Assembly (NCBI RefSeq): GCF_002234675.1
Contig: NC_019880.2
Span: 14,993,756 to 15,057,755, forward strand
DNA length: 64,000 bases
DNA from: Oryzias latipes
Taxonomy: Eukaryota > Chordata > Actinopteri > Beloniformes > Adrianichthyidae
Direction: 5' to 3'
Shown here: in pieces, positions 28,984-41,855 of the stretch
Numbering within the stretch: the stretch's first letter is position 1
Layout: the number at the start of each line of letters is the position of its first letter
Made by a program: the position numbers and the translations under genes
The notes under the pieces: model-generated
Database searches by the model: none
What the model was told of the DNA's origin: nothing
Seen by the model: the letters and a program-made list of their open reading frames with translations, nothing else

Positions 28984-31900
28984 TTTTTACCGCATGGCCA
29001 ATTTATTTTGCAGCCAGTTGTATCTTTAAGTGTTCAAAAATAAGGTTCACCCATAATAGGTTCGACCATTTTGGTGAACATAATAACAAACACGCTCTTT
29101 GAGCTGCGCTGCTGACCTGCAACGCTGTTCCCAGACGCAGATTTGCTTCTCAGTACATTTAGGTCATGATCCACCAAAGCACTTTGGTTTCATACAAATG
29201 TTTGCTTTTGAATAACAAACATGGAGTTTATTTGAGTATGACTAAGGATGGAACATATTCTGAATCCTCCTGTTTGTGAGGCTTGCACGCTCCTGTGAGA
29301 ATAGAACTGTGGGGAAACTTCTGGAGTTATCTAATCATCTCAGCCTTTTAGCTGAACCTGGAGTAGCCTTGAGGTTGATGTGTTGCAGGACTTTTGCAAC
29401 CTTATGTTTTTTTCTTTCATAAAGAGTCAAAAACTATTGAAGTAATTTAGCAATTTTTCCTATTTCCAGGTGGTAAAAAAACAATGAAGTAAATGAATGA
29501 AAAACAATTGCACATCGTCTCAGAGAGTCACGCGTGGAACGGTCTCCTCACTTTTGAGTTCTTCCAAAACATTTTTCCTTGATTTATTGTAAATAATTGC
29601 TCAATTGTTTTTATTTTTATTTTTTATTTGAGCCAATACGAGTGACAGACCACCTAGGAACAGGAGATCTCTTAAGGTCCAGACATCTCACAAACTGTTA
29701 TAGCAGATGATTAGAATAGAATCCTCTGAATAGAATAGAATTATGATTTTCTTCCAGAGGCTCATTTCCCAGGTCGGACACTGACATTGGGCGAGAAGGC
29801 CACGCCAACCTCATCCATATCTGTATGGAGTTTTGTGCGCTGGTGCGTAGTCATGTAGGAAGTGCCTTCCCCAAAGTTCCCCACAACACTGAAAGATCTG
29901 AACTGTCTACTACAGCGGCTTCAGACTCCAGGCCTCGAGGGTCAGCCTTCTGTTGGTTTTTCAGAAAACCCTGCCTTATCTGCAACTGATTACCTCAATC
30001 AACCAGGTGTGTTCGGCCAATAAGGACATGCAATGGAGGATAGTTGTAAAACTTGCTGGTTTCAGGCCCTTGAGGTCTGGAGTTTGACACCTAAGGGGCC
30101 GAGTCCAGTTCCTGAAAAAGCAAAGTTTGTCCCTAAAACGAGTCAAATGAGAACAAATCTTCTGGAAACTACCAAATCCATCAGAATGCAGATGAGGAAT
30201 TGTGTTTCGTTCATTGCGCTTTTTGGCTAGAATTCAGCTTCTTGTTCATGGAAACCCATTTCAGGAAGCTCAGTACACTGATATTGAGTGAACCTAAAGG
30301 CCATGTGAAGTTTGGAGCTCTGTATTGACTGTCTGCAGAATGTGAGGGACGCCTGCACTCTATGCCCTCCAGCATCTGCTGACCAGGCTCTCTTCCACTT
30401 TGTTATAATGCCATTGACAGTTACAGAGAAATATTTACAAGTGTGGGAGTTTTAATTTTCTCTTATTTATTGACTGGCTGGCTAGCTGGCGTGTTGTCAG
30501 TATCAAGATAAAACAACCCCCAAGAGGATTGAAATCTAACTTTGATGGTTTGCATGGTATAAAAACCTGCTTTTTATATCTCTCATGCAGAATGAGATTC
30601 AGTTAGTCCTATTCATCCTGCAAAATCCTATTCTTTAATTTGTTTGGGTAAATCTTTGAAAAGTGGTTCCTCTCTAACAGTACCAGCAAATAAGCAGAAG
30701 CAATATTTCCTTGTTTGGTTCCATTTGGTGAACTGATGTAATATTAACTTGCAGCAAAATCTGGACTGTGGAACCGGATCCATACTGGTTTCTTGGTCCT
30801 GCAGTGCTGTAAGGTGCAGCCCTTTATGTTACATAATGTATCTATTACCTGGATGGCCGTCTTTGTCACACTACACCCGCTGCTTCCTCTTTTTCAGCTC
30901 TGATGTTTAATTCAAGAGTACAATTAGACAATGGAGCACACAGGCTTTGACCTGGCTTCATCTTTGTGTGCTTTCTGTCTCCAGGCTGATTTTTATTTTT
31001 ATTTTTTCCCTTCTCTTCAGACACTTTTCCCACTGCAATCATAGAGTATTTAGTGATGTTTTTGCTGATTGGGGCCTGTGTTCCTGACAGACACCACCCT
31101 CACAGCAGGAGATAATGTTTCTTCATGGTTGTCTGCTCGGCTGGGCAAAACAAGAGACATGTTGGGGCAGAGATGGGAGTTCTGTGTGAGGTATTGCCTG
31201 ATTCCCACATCAGAGCCAGTTTGTCTGTACCAAAGACATAGACAGACAGACAGGCTCATCTGAGGCAATCTTTCGATGACCCGCACGCCGCCGGGGCTTT
31301 GAGGCGGGAGGGAAAACTGATGCACATCCTTCCGTCTTTAGACCTAAACTTTGAATGCCTCTCGTCTGTCAGGACCAACCTTTACTCCACAGGAGCAGTT
31401 TTTCCTGTCTGAAGTTGTCTGTCTTCATGTCTTTTCAACCATACTTGCATAAAAATGGATGTTTTCTGTTTACATAAAAGTAATTATACATTGTTAGCAC
31501 ACCTTAATACATCGTTCTCTCATCTTTACACAACGTACAATTATACCGTGACTAATTAGAAAGTCTTGCACAATCTGCATGACTTCAGTAACAATCCTGC
31601 CTCCTCATTAGTTCAAAATGTTACAAATTTTTCCCAAATTGTTTCATGTTTATACAAAGGTTTATGACTTGCCTCCACTTGTATTGCGATTTCTCTCATA
31701 TTATAAGGCACATGTTGTCTTATCTGTACATGTGGCCGGTTAAACAATTGAAACTCCTAAAGTACTTTTAGAATTCTTGCAATTCCTCCTTTCACCTCCT
31801 TAGTGTCTAGAGAACTTTGTCACAGCACTTCCCAGTTTTTAATGATGCCTCTCTTTAGAGGTGACACATAAAATGAAAAAAAGAACAATGATTCTTTTTA

Positions 31901-33022
31901 GATTACCGAACCGCACTCTGACCCATCTTTGGAGGAGGTCTCCGTTCGCTTCCAATCGGACTGAGCTTCGGTTCGCTCTGAGGTTCCTCAGACTGAATAC
32001 AATCAGTTCCGGGAGCGGAGCAACTGAACCAAAGTGGCCACCGTAGCGAACGTAAACGGAGTAGGAATGAAGCTATACATGACCTGTGGAAGAATATAAA
32101 TGGTAAATGATAAATTGCTTATACTTGTATAGCTCTTTTCTACCTTCCTCGAAGGCCCAAAGTGCTTTAGAGTCCCATTCTCACATTGATGGCGGCTCCG
32201 CTGCCGAACACTGGCACCAATCTTCCACCAGAGGCAAGTTGGGGTTCAGTGTCTTGCCCAAGCACCTTTTGACACATGGGCGGTCAAGGCGGGAATTGAA
32301 CCTGCAATCTTCTGATCAGACGTCGACCGCCCTACCTGTTAGAACTTTTATTTTGACACCGCTAAAAACGCTTCTTACATGCATGTAATTCTTGACCAAT
32401 GACTATAGAGATGTTTAGTTACGTGGTTGTGTTTTACAAGGTTCAGGACTCGAGCTGAATCAAATTAAGCGGACTGGGTTCGGACCAACGGATTTTTCCA
32501 GTCTGAATACACACTTAATTATAGTACCTTAATACTGTTTTGAACCAAAATTAAAAAAAAACTTTGTTTTTTAGGACATAGTTTCTGCAGAGTGCCAATA
32601 GTTCATTTGAAATTCATTTGATGCGAAGGATCATCCCTGTGTTTCCTCTCTCTCCCTCTATCTTACAGCCCCCTTCAACCCCAACCTAACATTACTGGTG
32701 CAACAAAAAAGTGAGCAACATTGGAGCTATCCAGCCATACAGTTTTGAGCCAGATTCCAGCTCAGACAAGGAAAACAAAGACGTAAATGTATCTAGTTGT
32801 CAGCAAGTAGAGGCATCAGAATGGAGTAGAGCAGGGAGCTTGTGGCCAATCAATTGTAGATTTCACGTGACAACTATAAGCTTTTTCAAACACAATTTTT
32901 TTATCTGTACCTGATTGACAACAAATTGAATAAAGAAGTACTCGTAAATGTTATTTTAAGCTTTATTTTTTATTTATTTTTTATCTAGGTTACCCCACTT
33001 TGGTGGGACACAGCCTGGGTAT

Positions 33023-33084
<62 letters not shown>

Positions 33085-36000
33085 TTTTATACATGTCCAT
33101 AAGAGAAATGCCAGAACATTTGAAAAACACCAAAAACAATTTTCATCGGAGTGGGTCTCTAAAGTTCCTTACCTAATCAACACCCTTTTTGTGGCTACAA
33201 TAATTTTCTTTTATCAAATACTTTCCAAGAATTTGACCCAAAAAAAATACAGAACATGTGTAAAATAACCTTAAAACATGTCATTATTTTTTTGACCTCC
33301 TCTTTTAAATCCACTTTTATTTACAGTACAGAAAAAAATAAACCAGTATTTACCTCTTTAAAAAAAATAAAAAAATCTTGTGGGTTTTTATTTACATGAT
33401 GAAGTTTCAGACTTGAATAGAGTCATCACATGATTTAAAATCCATTCGATTTGGCATTTAAGTCGCAGATGTAAACATCAGATAGGGGTTGATGATTATC
33501 ACCCCCAGTCTGACAAAACATACAGCTTTTGCACAATCCAGCAGTGACAGATGCTGTGATTAACATGGAATCACTTGAAAAGTGACTGCAGGACCTTGTT
33601 AACGTGCCCCACCCATCACTCTGTGCCGTCACGGTAACTCGATAAGTGTTTTCTGCTATGAGACCCTCTTTTTATCGTCTAACTAGTGTTCTGTTCTTTT
33701 TCTCTCACAACTAGGCATTGATACCACATGTCACTAATTATCGTCCTCTTTTTTTTTCTTAGTGAAGCATGTTTGTCTGACTCGCTCTGTAGGATAACAG
33801 CCACACTAATGTTTTCCATTTGCTCACGTCATGCCTACTCGGCACACCTGGAAAGGAGCCAGCACTGTAGTTGCAGATGCAGCTGTGGTGTCCGTATGTG
33901 AAGTCATTCTTAAAAAGAGAAAAGAAATTTAAGTGTGACTCTGAGTGGGTGTTTGTAGCCTCTTGGGAATGTGGATGTGTGTGTTCTTCTGTAAATGTGT
34001 TCGTCTGTATTCCTGCTGCATAGAAAATAGACTGGGTGTAGTGTTTCTGAAAACAATAGCATATTTTTTTTCTTCTTTGCTCTGTTGTGATCATGAGCCC
34101 CTGAGCCGGGGACTTCTTTAGAACATATTTTTAAAATGAAAATTTTGAGCCACTTTCGCCACCTTGTGGCAAAGCTACAAGGCATATTTCAAGAGTTCAT
34201 GAAGTCTAAATCAAGGCAAGATTAAGATCCCTTAATCTCTGAGGCCCCCTTTAGGATTTATTTGACAAATATTCCTCTTTGTGCAAATTGGCATAAACCA
34301 AAGCTTATTTCTTTAAGTCAATTCTTGGTTTGTTCATGTCTGAATATATTTTGGGTTACTTTTTGGAGCATTACTTATTTCATTTTTAACTCCATTTAGT
34401 GTTTATTTTGCTGAGTTAAACTAACCCAGAAAAAAAGTTAGTTCCTTTTTAACCTCAGAGTTGGGTTAAAATTCAACCCAACTTGGGTTATTTATTTATT
34501 GGGAGTGTTGGTGTCTGCATAGTGCTTTCTATAGTATTTTTCTTATTCTTTATGTTTATTTAAAAAACTGTCATCTGTAATTTTCTTTTAGCAAACATGT
34601 TGTGGGCCACTTGAGTTTAAGGGATCCCCTAGGTCATGTGGCTCTTAACCCCTTAACGCCTACGTTTATTTCCAGCTGTGACAAAAAATGCTCGCCTATA
34701 GTTTTGCTTTCAAGTAGTTGTTAAATTAAGAAGGGATCATGCCTGATGAGGTGTGGATTATCAGACGACACGGAAACCTGTTTTAGGAAACAAAGAAAGC
34801 AGTGATACTGAAAACTAACATTATGGTGGGGTTTTTCTCTGTAAGCTGTTGCAAGGTGGCACCTCAAATCCCCAGCTGATTCTTTCCTGTGATGTTTACA
34901 TGTTTGACACGAGTCTGATCTGCTTCCTGACTGGTCGGTGTGATCTGAGCATGCATAGAAACTAGGGGCCAACAGTGGCAGCCTGGCCTGCGTATTTGTT
35001 GTTTACAATGGAGAGGCAGGAATTAGTCTGTTGAGGATTAGCGTCTGGGCTTTCATTGTCCATTGGCTGCAGAGGCATCCTCTGCTCTGAATGAACAAAC
35101 ATGAACAAAAACATCTAATCTGAACCAGTGGAGGATGTCTGTTCAGCCACTGCAGGATTTAGGATTCATTTAAGAGAAATGAGAAATTATTGAAATTAGA
35201 AATGAGAGATCTGGTGGTGGTGCTGACATCAAACTCTTGGTGTGATTTTTATTGCTTTCCCTCTCTCTTTAAAAGCAAAGGTAAGTGAAGCATCACTCTC
35301 ATTATTCATAATCATCTCTGAATAACAGGTTTGCTTCAAGCTGGCTATGAGGATGGACATTATGGATTCAAAATGTATTTAAAAAAAAATCCAACTGGTA
35401 ATTATTCATTGAAGTTAGAAATTATTGCTGTTATAAAGCAAAATGACAAACAAAAACACAAACTCCAGCAGGAAAAGATGCAAACAGGTTTTAGTTGTCA
35501 TATAGAAGTTTGTGTTCCCCTGTGAGAACTAGATTCCACCCCAGTGAGTACTTTGGATTTTTTTTCATTAAAAAAAGAGATGATTTAAACATAAATATGA
35601 TTTAAAACAACAACAAATATTCAACATTAAAGAAAGAGATTGATCAATAAAAAATGCCATCAACAAATATTTCCCTATTAAATTGGTTCAAAGTTCCCTG
35701 TTTCGTTGTTGTTTTGGGAAAAATGGATCAAAATTAATCTGAAGACTGTTTTTCTGCGTTTTCGGCTCACATCAAAGTCATTTATGTCCATTTTGTTTGG
35801 TTGTCCATATTTTTTAATTTTCAAACAAAGGCGGAAACCTCATATTTTGTATAGTTTTAAAAGTTAAAAAAAAATGTTAACATTAATGTAACGTTGCTGG
35901 ATAATTCTTTTTTTAACCGTGTCTTGTGCTTTAACTATCAAATTTCAATTTTTTGTTATTTTTTTTTTATGTAACCCTTTTAGCAATTTTTTTATATTTT

Positions 36001-39000
36001 ACTTTTACAATTGTACCCAAGCTCTTCATCTCTGTATAAAACGGTAAAATATTCTCTGTTTAATAGCTGGTCCGGTCAGATTTAAGGGTAAGAAAAACAA
36101 TTTGTAGAGAACGCTGTTAGGGATCTCCAGTAATTGCCGATTGATTACAAGTTAAATGTTTATCTTAGTAATTTGCATTTGTAAATTAAGTAATTTTCTA
36201 GTTTTTGATATTTTACAACTTCAGTTTTAGCATTAATTCTGTGTGGAAAAAGGTCTGAAAAGTATTGAAGGAAGTGTTTTTCTCTGGAAGGTGGACAAAA
36301 GGTATTTTTTAAATAATGACCTATTCTTTTACAAGTATGTATTTTAATCTTGCATAAAAATAAGTGGAATAAGTGATTGAAATCTCACTCTAATTTGCTT
36401 AATATTTCAGTTTTAATGCCCCCAGTTTGGGCCCTTGAATTCTCTTGCTGCCAGGCTGACCTCCCAACTCTTCCTCTCTGCTTCCAGCTGTATCAAAGCG
36501 AGAAAATGAGGACCAGACCCTGGCGCCCCCGCCTTTCCTGGAGAATGTGTTTGTTGAGGCCAGCAGACCCAAGTACCTGGAGGACCTGCACAGCGAGGCC
36601 TTGGAAGGACTAAAACTGATGCAACAGGAAGGTACAATCACAGTGTCTGATAGCATCTCTGGTGCATTAAGCTGCCGCTGCAGATCTTTGCACGGTTCAG
36701 TTCAATGAATCACTGCCAAGCGTGTGGCTGCAATTGGTGCGATAAATAGTTCTATTCTTTGCAGAGAGCAGTAAAGGAGTGGAGTACCAGGACAATGAAA
36801 GCACAATTGTAAGTTTATCGCACACAGTTGTTGTGCAGCTGAGGCCTATTTGCTCATTTCAACTCTGAACAAACTTTATTTTCTTTCTTCAGTCAACAGT
36901 GACGACTCAAACAGATGGAGAAAGCGCAGGGTTTGTGACGGACAGCACTCTTCCGGACTCGTCTTCAGTGGTTTCTGCTCAGTCATCAGTGTCCGCCATG
37001 TCTTCTCGCTCTGGACTCACGAGACAAGGTAAACATAAAATCCCATATTTAAAAGCCCCCCCAATTATCTCTACCTAACAGATCAGAAATAGGGGGAATA
37101 TTGCAGATTTTATTGTCAGAAAAATAAATTACATGGTGGAATCAAATTTTCTAGATTACAGTGGCCTCTTGTTTATCATGGGGGCTACGTTCTAAAAATA
37201 TATATAATCTGCAAAGTTTTACAGATGTTTAAGGCAGTAAAACCCCTCAGTAGACACTTTATATAAATTCAAAACAATACATTTTTTTCTCTTCCTTAAA
37301 TTATCAGAAGTTCAAACCTTCATAGAAAAAAAAATCCAGTGTTATAGAATGAAACCAAAGATCTGCTCGCTCTGCTCGACGAAGAGTCATGCAACTCTGG
37401 CAAGCTGAACGCATTCTGTTCAGGGGACAGAGGAGACTGGCTGACAAGGTCTGCAGCTAAAAAAGATACACAGTGCCATTAAAAAAACAATCAAAGCTGG
37501 ATTTAAAAAAAATCAATGAAACAGTTAAATTTGTATACCAGCCTATTTTCAAACCTTAAACATAATTTAATCTGTTGACAATAATCTGGATTTAGATTAA
37601 ATTTGATGTTGGTTAGATGTGCAGTTTTATTCAGCATCCAGGGCTGTCCAACTCTAGTTTTTCAGGCCTACCATACGGCCTGTGTTTTGGGTTAAAAGAA
37701 AAATCTATGCTAATGATTAGTAGGAATAGAAGATGTCAGGTTTTCACGAACTCAAAACATCTAATCCAGAAAATTATCTGTTAGTAGGAGCTCGAATCCA
37801 AGTTAGGAGGTAGCTGCTGGGCAGATCTGGTCTACAGCTTATTGCTCTCTTGTAAATCTTTTTCTAGAATCAACATTTAGACCTTTGAATTCTGGGAAAA
37901 AGGAAAAAGGCAAGAAGAGAAGAAGACAAAGGAGAACAATTGTGGGGATCCCACACCACGTACAGAGAGAACTGGGTATGCAGATGAAGTTTAAAAACAT
38001 ACGTTTTATTCCTGGTATCTCTGAAGCTTAACCTGATCGCTCCTCTTGCCTTTTGTCAGGTTTGGACAGAACTGGTTGGATGCTCAATCCGCCTTTACAA
38101 GAGGAGCATCTTTACAATGGAGAGACTGATAACGGCTTCACCTCTGATGACCAGCAGAACGCTGAGTCAACAGAGGAAGCTGCTACCAGCATTACCGCTG
38201 TGAAAAACCTTCAGCCTCTCAGCAAAGACAACGTTGAGCAGCTCGGTGCCACCCTTGCTGGTCATGGGGACGACCTGACGCTGCTGCATCGCTTCAATTC
38301 TGGTTTAACCCGTGGACAGAGGCCTCAGTCCTTGGCGGTGCCCTGGATGACCACTGCCTCCGGCAACCAGAAGCTTTCCCCTGGTGCGGTCATGTCCATG
38401 TCCCCCCAGGCTGCCTACATGTCCAAAATCATCCCCAATGCGGTGTTGCCACCTTCCATCGAAGTGGTGGAAATCAGTCGTGGCCAGAGCCGCAGCAGCG
38501 TGCGCACAGTCACCAAAAGCAGCCTGGTGGTGTCCAGTCCGAATTCCTCCCGCCCTTCCTCGAGAGCCTCCTCTTCCAGATCTACTTTATCTAACATCAC
38601 CTCTGCTTCCCGCTGCATTCTTCCTTCTACGTCCGGCAGCTCCCTCTGGAGCAATTCCGAATCTTCAGAGACTTTGGTATCAGACACCTCAACCATCTTC
38701 AGCAGCAGCACTGCACAGCAAAACAAATCTCCATATGGAGAGGCTTCTGCTAAGGAGGACAAAGTTGGCCCAATTTCATCCAATTACAGCCAAAATGGTA
38801 AGATAGTTCTTAAAGGAGGTGAGAAAAATGCACAGTTTGGCAGAAGTATGTCTATCAAAAAACCAAAAAGGGCTCCGCCTCCTCCAAGCCGCTCTTATTC
38901 CCTTCACAATAAAATAAAGCGACGCTCAAGAGATCTGATGGAACTTCAGCCCTCCACTTCTGGAAGACCTTCTTTCCAGAGTGAGGAGAACAATAACATA

Positions 39001-41855
39001 ATTGGATTATCTTCAGTCCCATCCAAGAATGGGGACAGCCCTGGTTACCACGGAGACACAAGTTCTCTAGATGAGTCTTCTGCCTCCGTGGTCTTCCCAT
39101 TTATCAAGCCTCATTCACAAGAACCAAAAACAGAGGTCAGAGTGGAAGTGGAAAAAGTTTCTAAAGAAGTTCCACGCGAGAAGCAGGAGAACAAGCGCAA
39201 TAAAACCCGTCCTCCACCCACTGGTTCCTCCAAGCAGGAGCCAACACCCTTACAAGTCTCCAAGGAGGTCCAAGGATCATCTACAAAACACAAGAAAAGC
39301 ATCTTTGCTAAGTGGTTTTCTGGTTCCCATTCTCCAGCTGTCCCCAAAGCAGAGGCAAAAGTTCAGGAAAAGCCGAAACTCACAGAAGAACTGAATCCTG
39401 AAGCTGGTACAGCCAGCACCCACCCCTCTGTACGGACCTTAAGAGACCTTTTTAACATCCCACCGTCTCCAAAGGTCCACGCCCCTCCACCTCCTCCACC
39501 AGAAGTATGGGCTCACAGCAAGCGGACGTTCGAGTTGATCTTTGGACCCCCGGCCCCAATCGACCCCGCTGCTATCATCAAGAAGAATCCCAAAGACAGA
39601 CGACATCAGAGACAGTCCTCCTCTGTCTCCACAGAGGGCTCCACCAAAGGCTCGGTGGTAGAAAGAAAACACAAGAATCCAGCAGAAAAACTGGAGGCTT
39701 CAGACAACCAGTCATTTCAAGAAAGCAGGGATTTGAGAACGGAGTGTGACGACAAAAAGAACAATGAAGAGTTGGAGCAGAATGAAGGTCTGAAAGAAAA
39801 GGACGAGAAAGTGAGAGTAGGTGATGTGTTGAACGGGATGTTAGTGAAGGTCATAGAGAGACGTCAGAGAACAGAAGAGAACCAGAACGTGTTTATAGAA
39901 GGAAAGTCCAGTGTGGGAGAGCTGCCTGCTCCTACAATAGTTAGCATTTCCTCCTCCTCACCTCCACCTGAATCCCACCTTCCTCATCATCCCTGCACTG
40001 GACAGACCATGGATGCTACGTCAGGGCAAGTTGTATCTCCAGAGTCATTCTGGCCCCCACCACCCCCACCACTGACACAAATAGGAATCAGCGGGTCTGA
40101 TGAGGCAGACCTCCCGCTTCCACCTCCACCTCTTTTTGGTGAGGAGGGGCTTTCTTCACCTTCGCCGCCAGAGGCGAAAGCTGCACATGTCGATGTCATA
40201 ACAGCTAAACCAAAGAACCTCTGTCCTCCTGAGGAGGTGATGCTTTCACCTCTAAAAATCCCCCCTCCTCCATCATACACAGCTCCTCCTCCACCTGCAG
40301 AAGTTTCTCCTCAGCATGAGGTGGTTCCTGCACCAAAGTCTGAAGCTCTTCCAGGTAAAGAGGTCACCACCTTAGCTACAGCAGCGGAAGAAGCCTCACT
40401 CCCTCCAGCAGTAGAAGCCTTCCATCCCCTTCCAGATAAGGTTGCTGCTCCGCCCTCTCAAGAAGATGCCTTTCAAGCTATAACCCAGGCAGCTCCTGAG
40501 AGCAAGCTCACCCCGCCACAGAGTGTCCCTCCTCCACCATCGTCACTATCACAGCAGCAAGAGGAGATCCCATTGGAACAGGAAGGAGATTCATCCAACA
40601 GTTTTCCCCCTCAGATCATTCCACCTCCTTTAAATCCTCCTGTTCAAACTGTGTCTGAAATAACCTCAGCATCTGATGAGCCCCCTCCTTCCCCCCCATG
40701 TGACTTTAGAAACTCTCCCGTTCCAAAATATGTTGAGGAACCTGCTCCATCTCCACCCCAAAGCATCCCTTTACCTCCACCTTTGCCAGAGAGTGGTCTT
40801 GTCAGCACTAAGCTGCAGTCTAGTCCTGTTAGTCAAGAGGATCAAAGTCAAAAGCAGATGGCTGCAGCTGCTCTGCCTGAAGAACCTTCATCTCATATCA
40901 CCCCCTCCCTCCTGAATGCAGTGAAGCTGCGCTCTGTGAGCTGTAGTCCTGAACCTCCTGAAGCTCGTCAGCAGACCTCAGATTCACACAAGGAAGCCAG
41001 TCCCATCATCACCCAGACTCTGCTGCAGACTGTGAAGCTACGGTCGGTCAACAACAGCCCAGAGCCCCCCGAAGCTAAAGATCAACCAGAAACAGAGGTC
41101 AAACTGAACCAAGAGCAACCTGAAAGCCAGGCCCCGACCTCGTCTGCTCCTGCTGATCCTCCGCAGAAACCTGTCAGAAGAAGTTTGATTCTGGGAGCAT
41201 CCACATCTCCTTCTCCACCTGTCGATGCTGCTCCACAACCAACCCTACCCACGTCTCAGTCTGTTTCTGCTCCTGAAGCCACAACTGTCTCCATAGCAAA
41301 GCCCTCTCCCCCTGTCGCTGCATGTCGCTCCATGAACCTTCAAGAGGCCATCCGCATGAGGACAGCAGCCAGATCAAAGGAGAACCCTTCATCTAGTCTC
41401 AACCTGCACCCAACTTCACCTTCAAACCTTCAGAAGTCCCCAACCAGCACGGCCAACTTTATCTTCTCTAAAATCAACAAGAAGGCTGAGGATAAGACGG
41501 TACTGGAAACCAAAATTCAACCGAGGAACCAGGAGGTTTCTTCTGTTACAAAGATACCCAGCGTAGAAGAGCCAGTAAAGAAGGAGGCCAAGGTGCCGCC
41601 ACCTGTTGCAAAGAAGCCAAGAACCGAAAGCAAAGGGGCCGAGATCAATGAAGACACGGAGCAAACTGCAGGACAGGAAGCACAGAAAGGTGTCAAAGGT
41701 AAGAGAATCCAAATAAGTGATGGAGATCCTCCACTGACTAGCACAGTTATCCTTGGCGCTAAGCTGGCTAACATTCAAACTTCGTGGGTTTCTGTTCTGA
41801 CCTTCCTGCAGGCTTAACGCTTTCCACATTTCCTCCTTTAGAACCAGAAGAGTAA
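22389..41855 (+). CDS. nhsl3: NHSL3 / KIAA1522, NHS-family proline-rich protein, 7-8 coding exons, about 1469 aa
   Basis: Exons: 22389-22683, 36488-36631, 36765-36808, 36893-37028, 37868-37975, 38060-41698, 41812-41855; all GT-AG. Exon 1 encodes a basic segment (RSLGRAFGWLKRRKSRK). Later blocks match human KIAA1522: PKYLEDLHSEALEGLKLMQQ, STFRPLNS plus IPHHVQRELG, RPQSLAVP (about residue 330), MSPQAAYMSKIIPNAVLPPS (about 356), STANFIFSK and a doubled VKLRSV module (about 1189 and 1226). Many polyproline runs (for example RAPPPPSRSYSLH and WPPPPPPL) are potential SH3/EVH1 ligands. NHS proteins act at WAVE/Abi-linked actin structures; that role is inferred from the family. It is longer than the human protein (about 1035 aa). 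The last intron may be retained, giving a stop at 41817. The assignment of exon 1 rests on phase and splice sites. Confidence 0.88.
23101..23560 (+). repeat. Dispersed repeat family A, copy 2
   Basis: Contains TAGTTTCTGCAGAGTGGCAG, CCCAACCCAACATT, GCGAGCAATATTGGAGCT, CAGTTTTGAGCCAGA and, at its end, CATTGGAGTGGGTCTTTAA; all recur in copies 4 and 6. A decayed reading frame begins near 23370 with ASNIGA(D)QPYSFEPD. Confidence 0.75.
23630..23655 (+). other. G-rich run, possible G-quadruplex
   Basis: Runs of 6, 5, 4 and 3 G separated by 1, 1 and about 6-8 bases. Near-canonical quadruplex motif; no function inferred. Confidence 0.45.
26082..26500 (+). repeat. Dispersed repeat family A, copy 3
   Basis: Shares ATAGTTTCTGCAGAGCAGCA, GCAGGGAGCTTGTGGC, CATCATGAGAAAAATGCCAC and AAGGACATGTTAATAACC with the other copies; the central ORF part is deleted. 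Confidence 0.7.
28544..28704. repeat. Foldback: 44-bp inverted repeat around an AT-rich spacer
   Basis: Arm 28544-28587 (AAAAAAGCTGAGTTTGACTT... ending CAAACACG) matches the reverse complement of 28661-28704 with about three differences. The 73-bp spacer is AT-rich with an (AT)n run. Transcribed in the nhsl3 pre-mRNA it would form a long hairpin. It could be a small MITE or foldback element; no target duplication is clear. Confidence 0.85.
28947..28976. repeat. (TA)n microsatellite
   Basis: Thirty-base TA run followed by a T-tract. Confidence 0.9.
32097..32338 (-). mobile_element. tRNA-derived SINE, 5'-truncated copy
   Basis: On the minus strand the remnant of the A-box side is followed by a B box (GGTTCAATTCC, from 32290-32300), the body with GGCAGCGGAGCCGCC, and the tail CTATACAAGTAT...CATTTACCATTTAT. 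It is the same family as 62513-62808 but truncated at the tRNA 5' end and diverged. Confidence 0.75.
32540..33165 (+). repeat. Dispersed repeat family A, copy 4, with GATA microsatellite
   Basis: The longest copy. It has the 5' landmark ACATAGTTTCTGCAGAGTGC, the ORF remnant SNIGAIQPYSFEPDSSSDKE near 32711-32790, then EWSRAGSLWP, CTGATTGACAAC, AATAAAGAAGTA and the end CATCGGAGTGGGTCTCTAAA. A (GATA)n tract (about 33022-33084) has expanded inside it. Confidence 0.8.
33022..33084. repeat. (GATA)n microsatellite
   Basis: About 15 tandem GATA units. Confidence 0.95.
34460..34487. repeat. Short palindrome GTTGGGTT...AACCCAAC
   Basis: GTTGGGTTAAAATTCAACCC followed by AAC forms an 8-bp stem with a 7-base loop; flanking AACCCA/TGGGTT words repeat. 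This is characteristic of a common fish MITE-like repeat; limits unclear. Confidence 0.5.

Larger units (their letters stand above)
22684..36487 (+). other. nhsl3 large intron (13.8 kb)
   Basis: No supported exon or RNA gene. Notable contents are listed separately: two more plus-strand family A repeats and a third with a GATA tract, a G-rich run (23630-23655), a foldback (28544-28704), AT tracts, a SINE (32097-32338) and a short palindromic repeat (34460-34487). Confidence 0.7.

Noticed and set aside
38415-41817. Several long minus-strand and alternative-frame ORFs across the NHSL3 large exon
   Set aside because: They are antisense or shifted shadows of the proline-rich coding exon.
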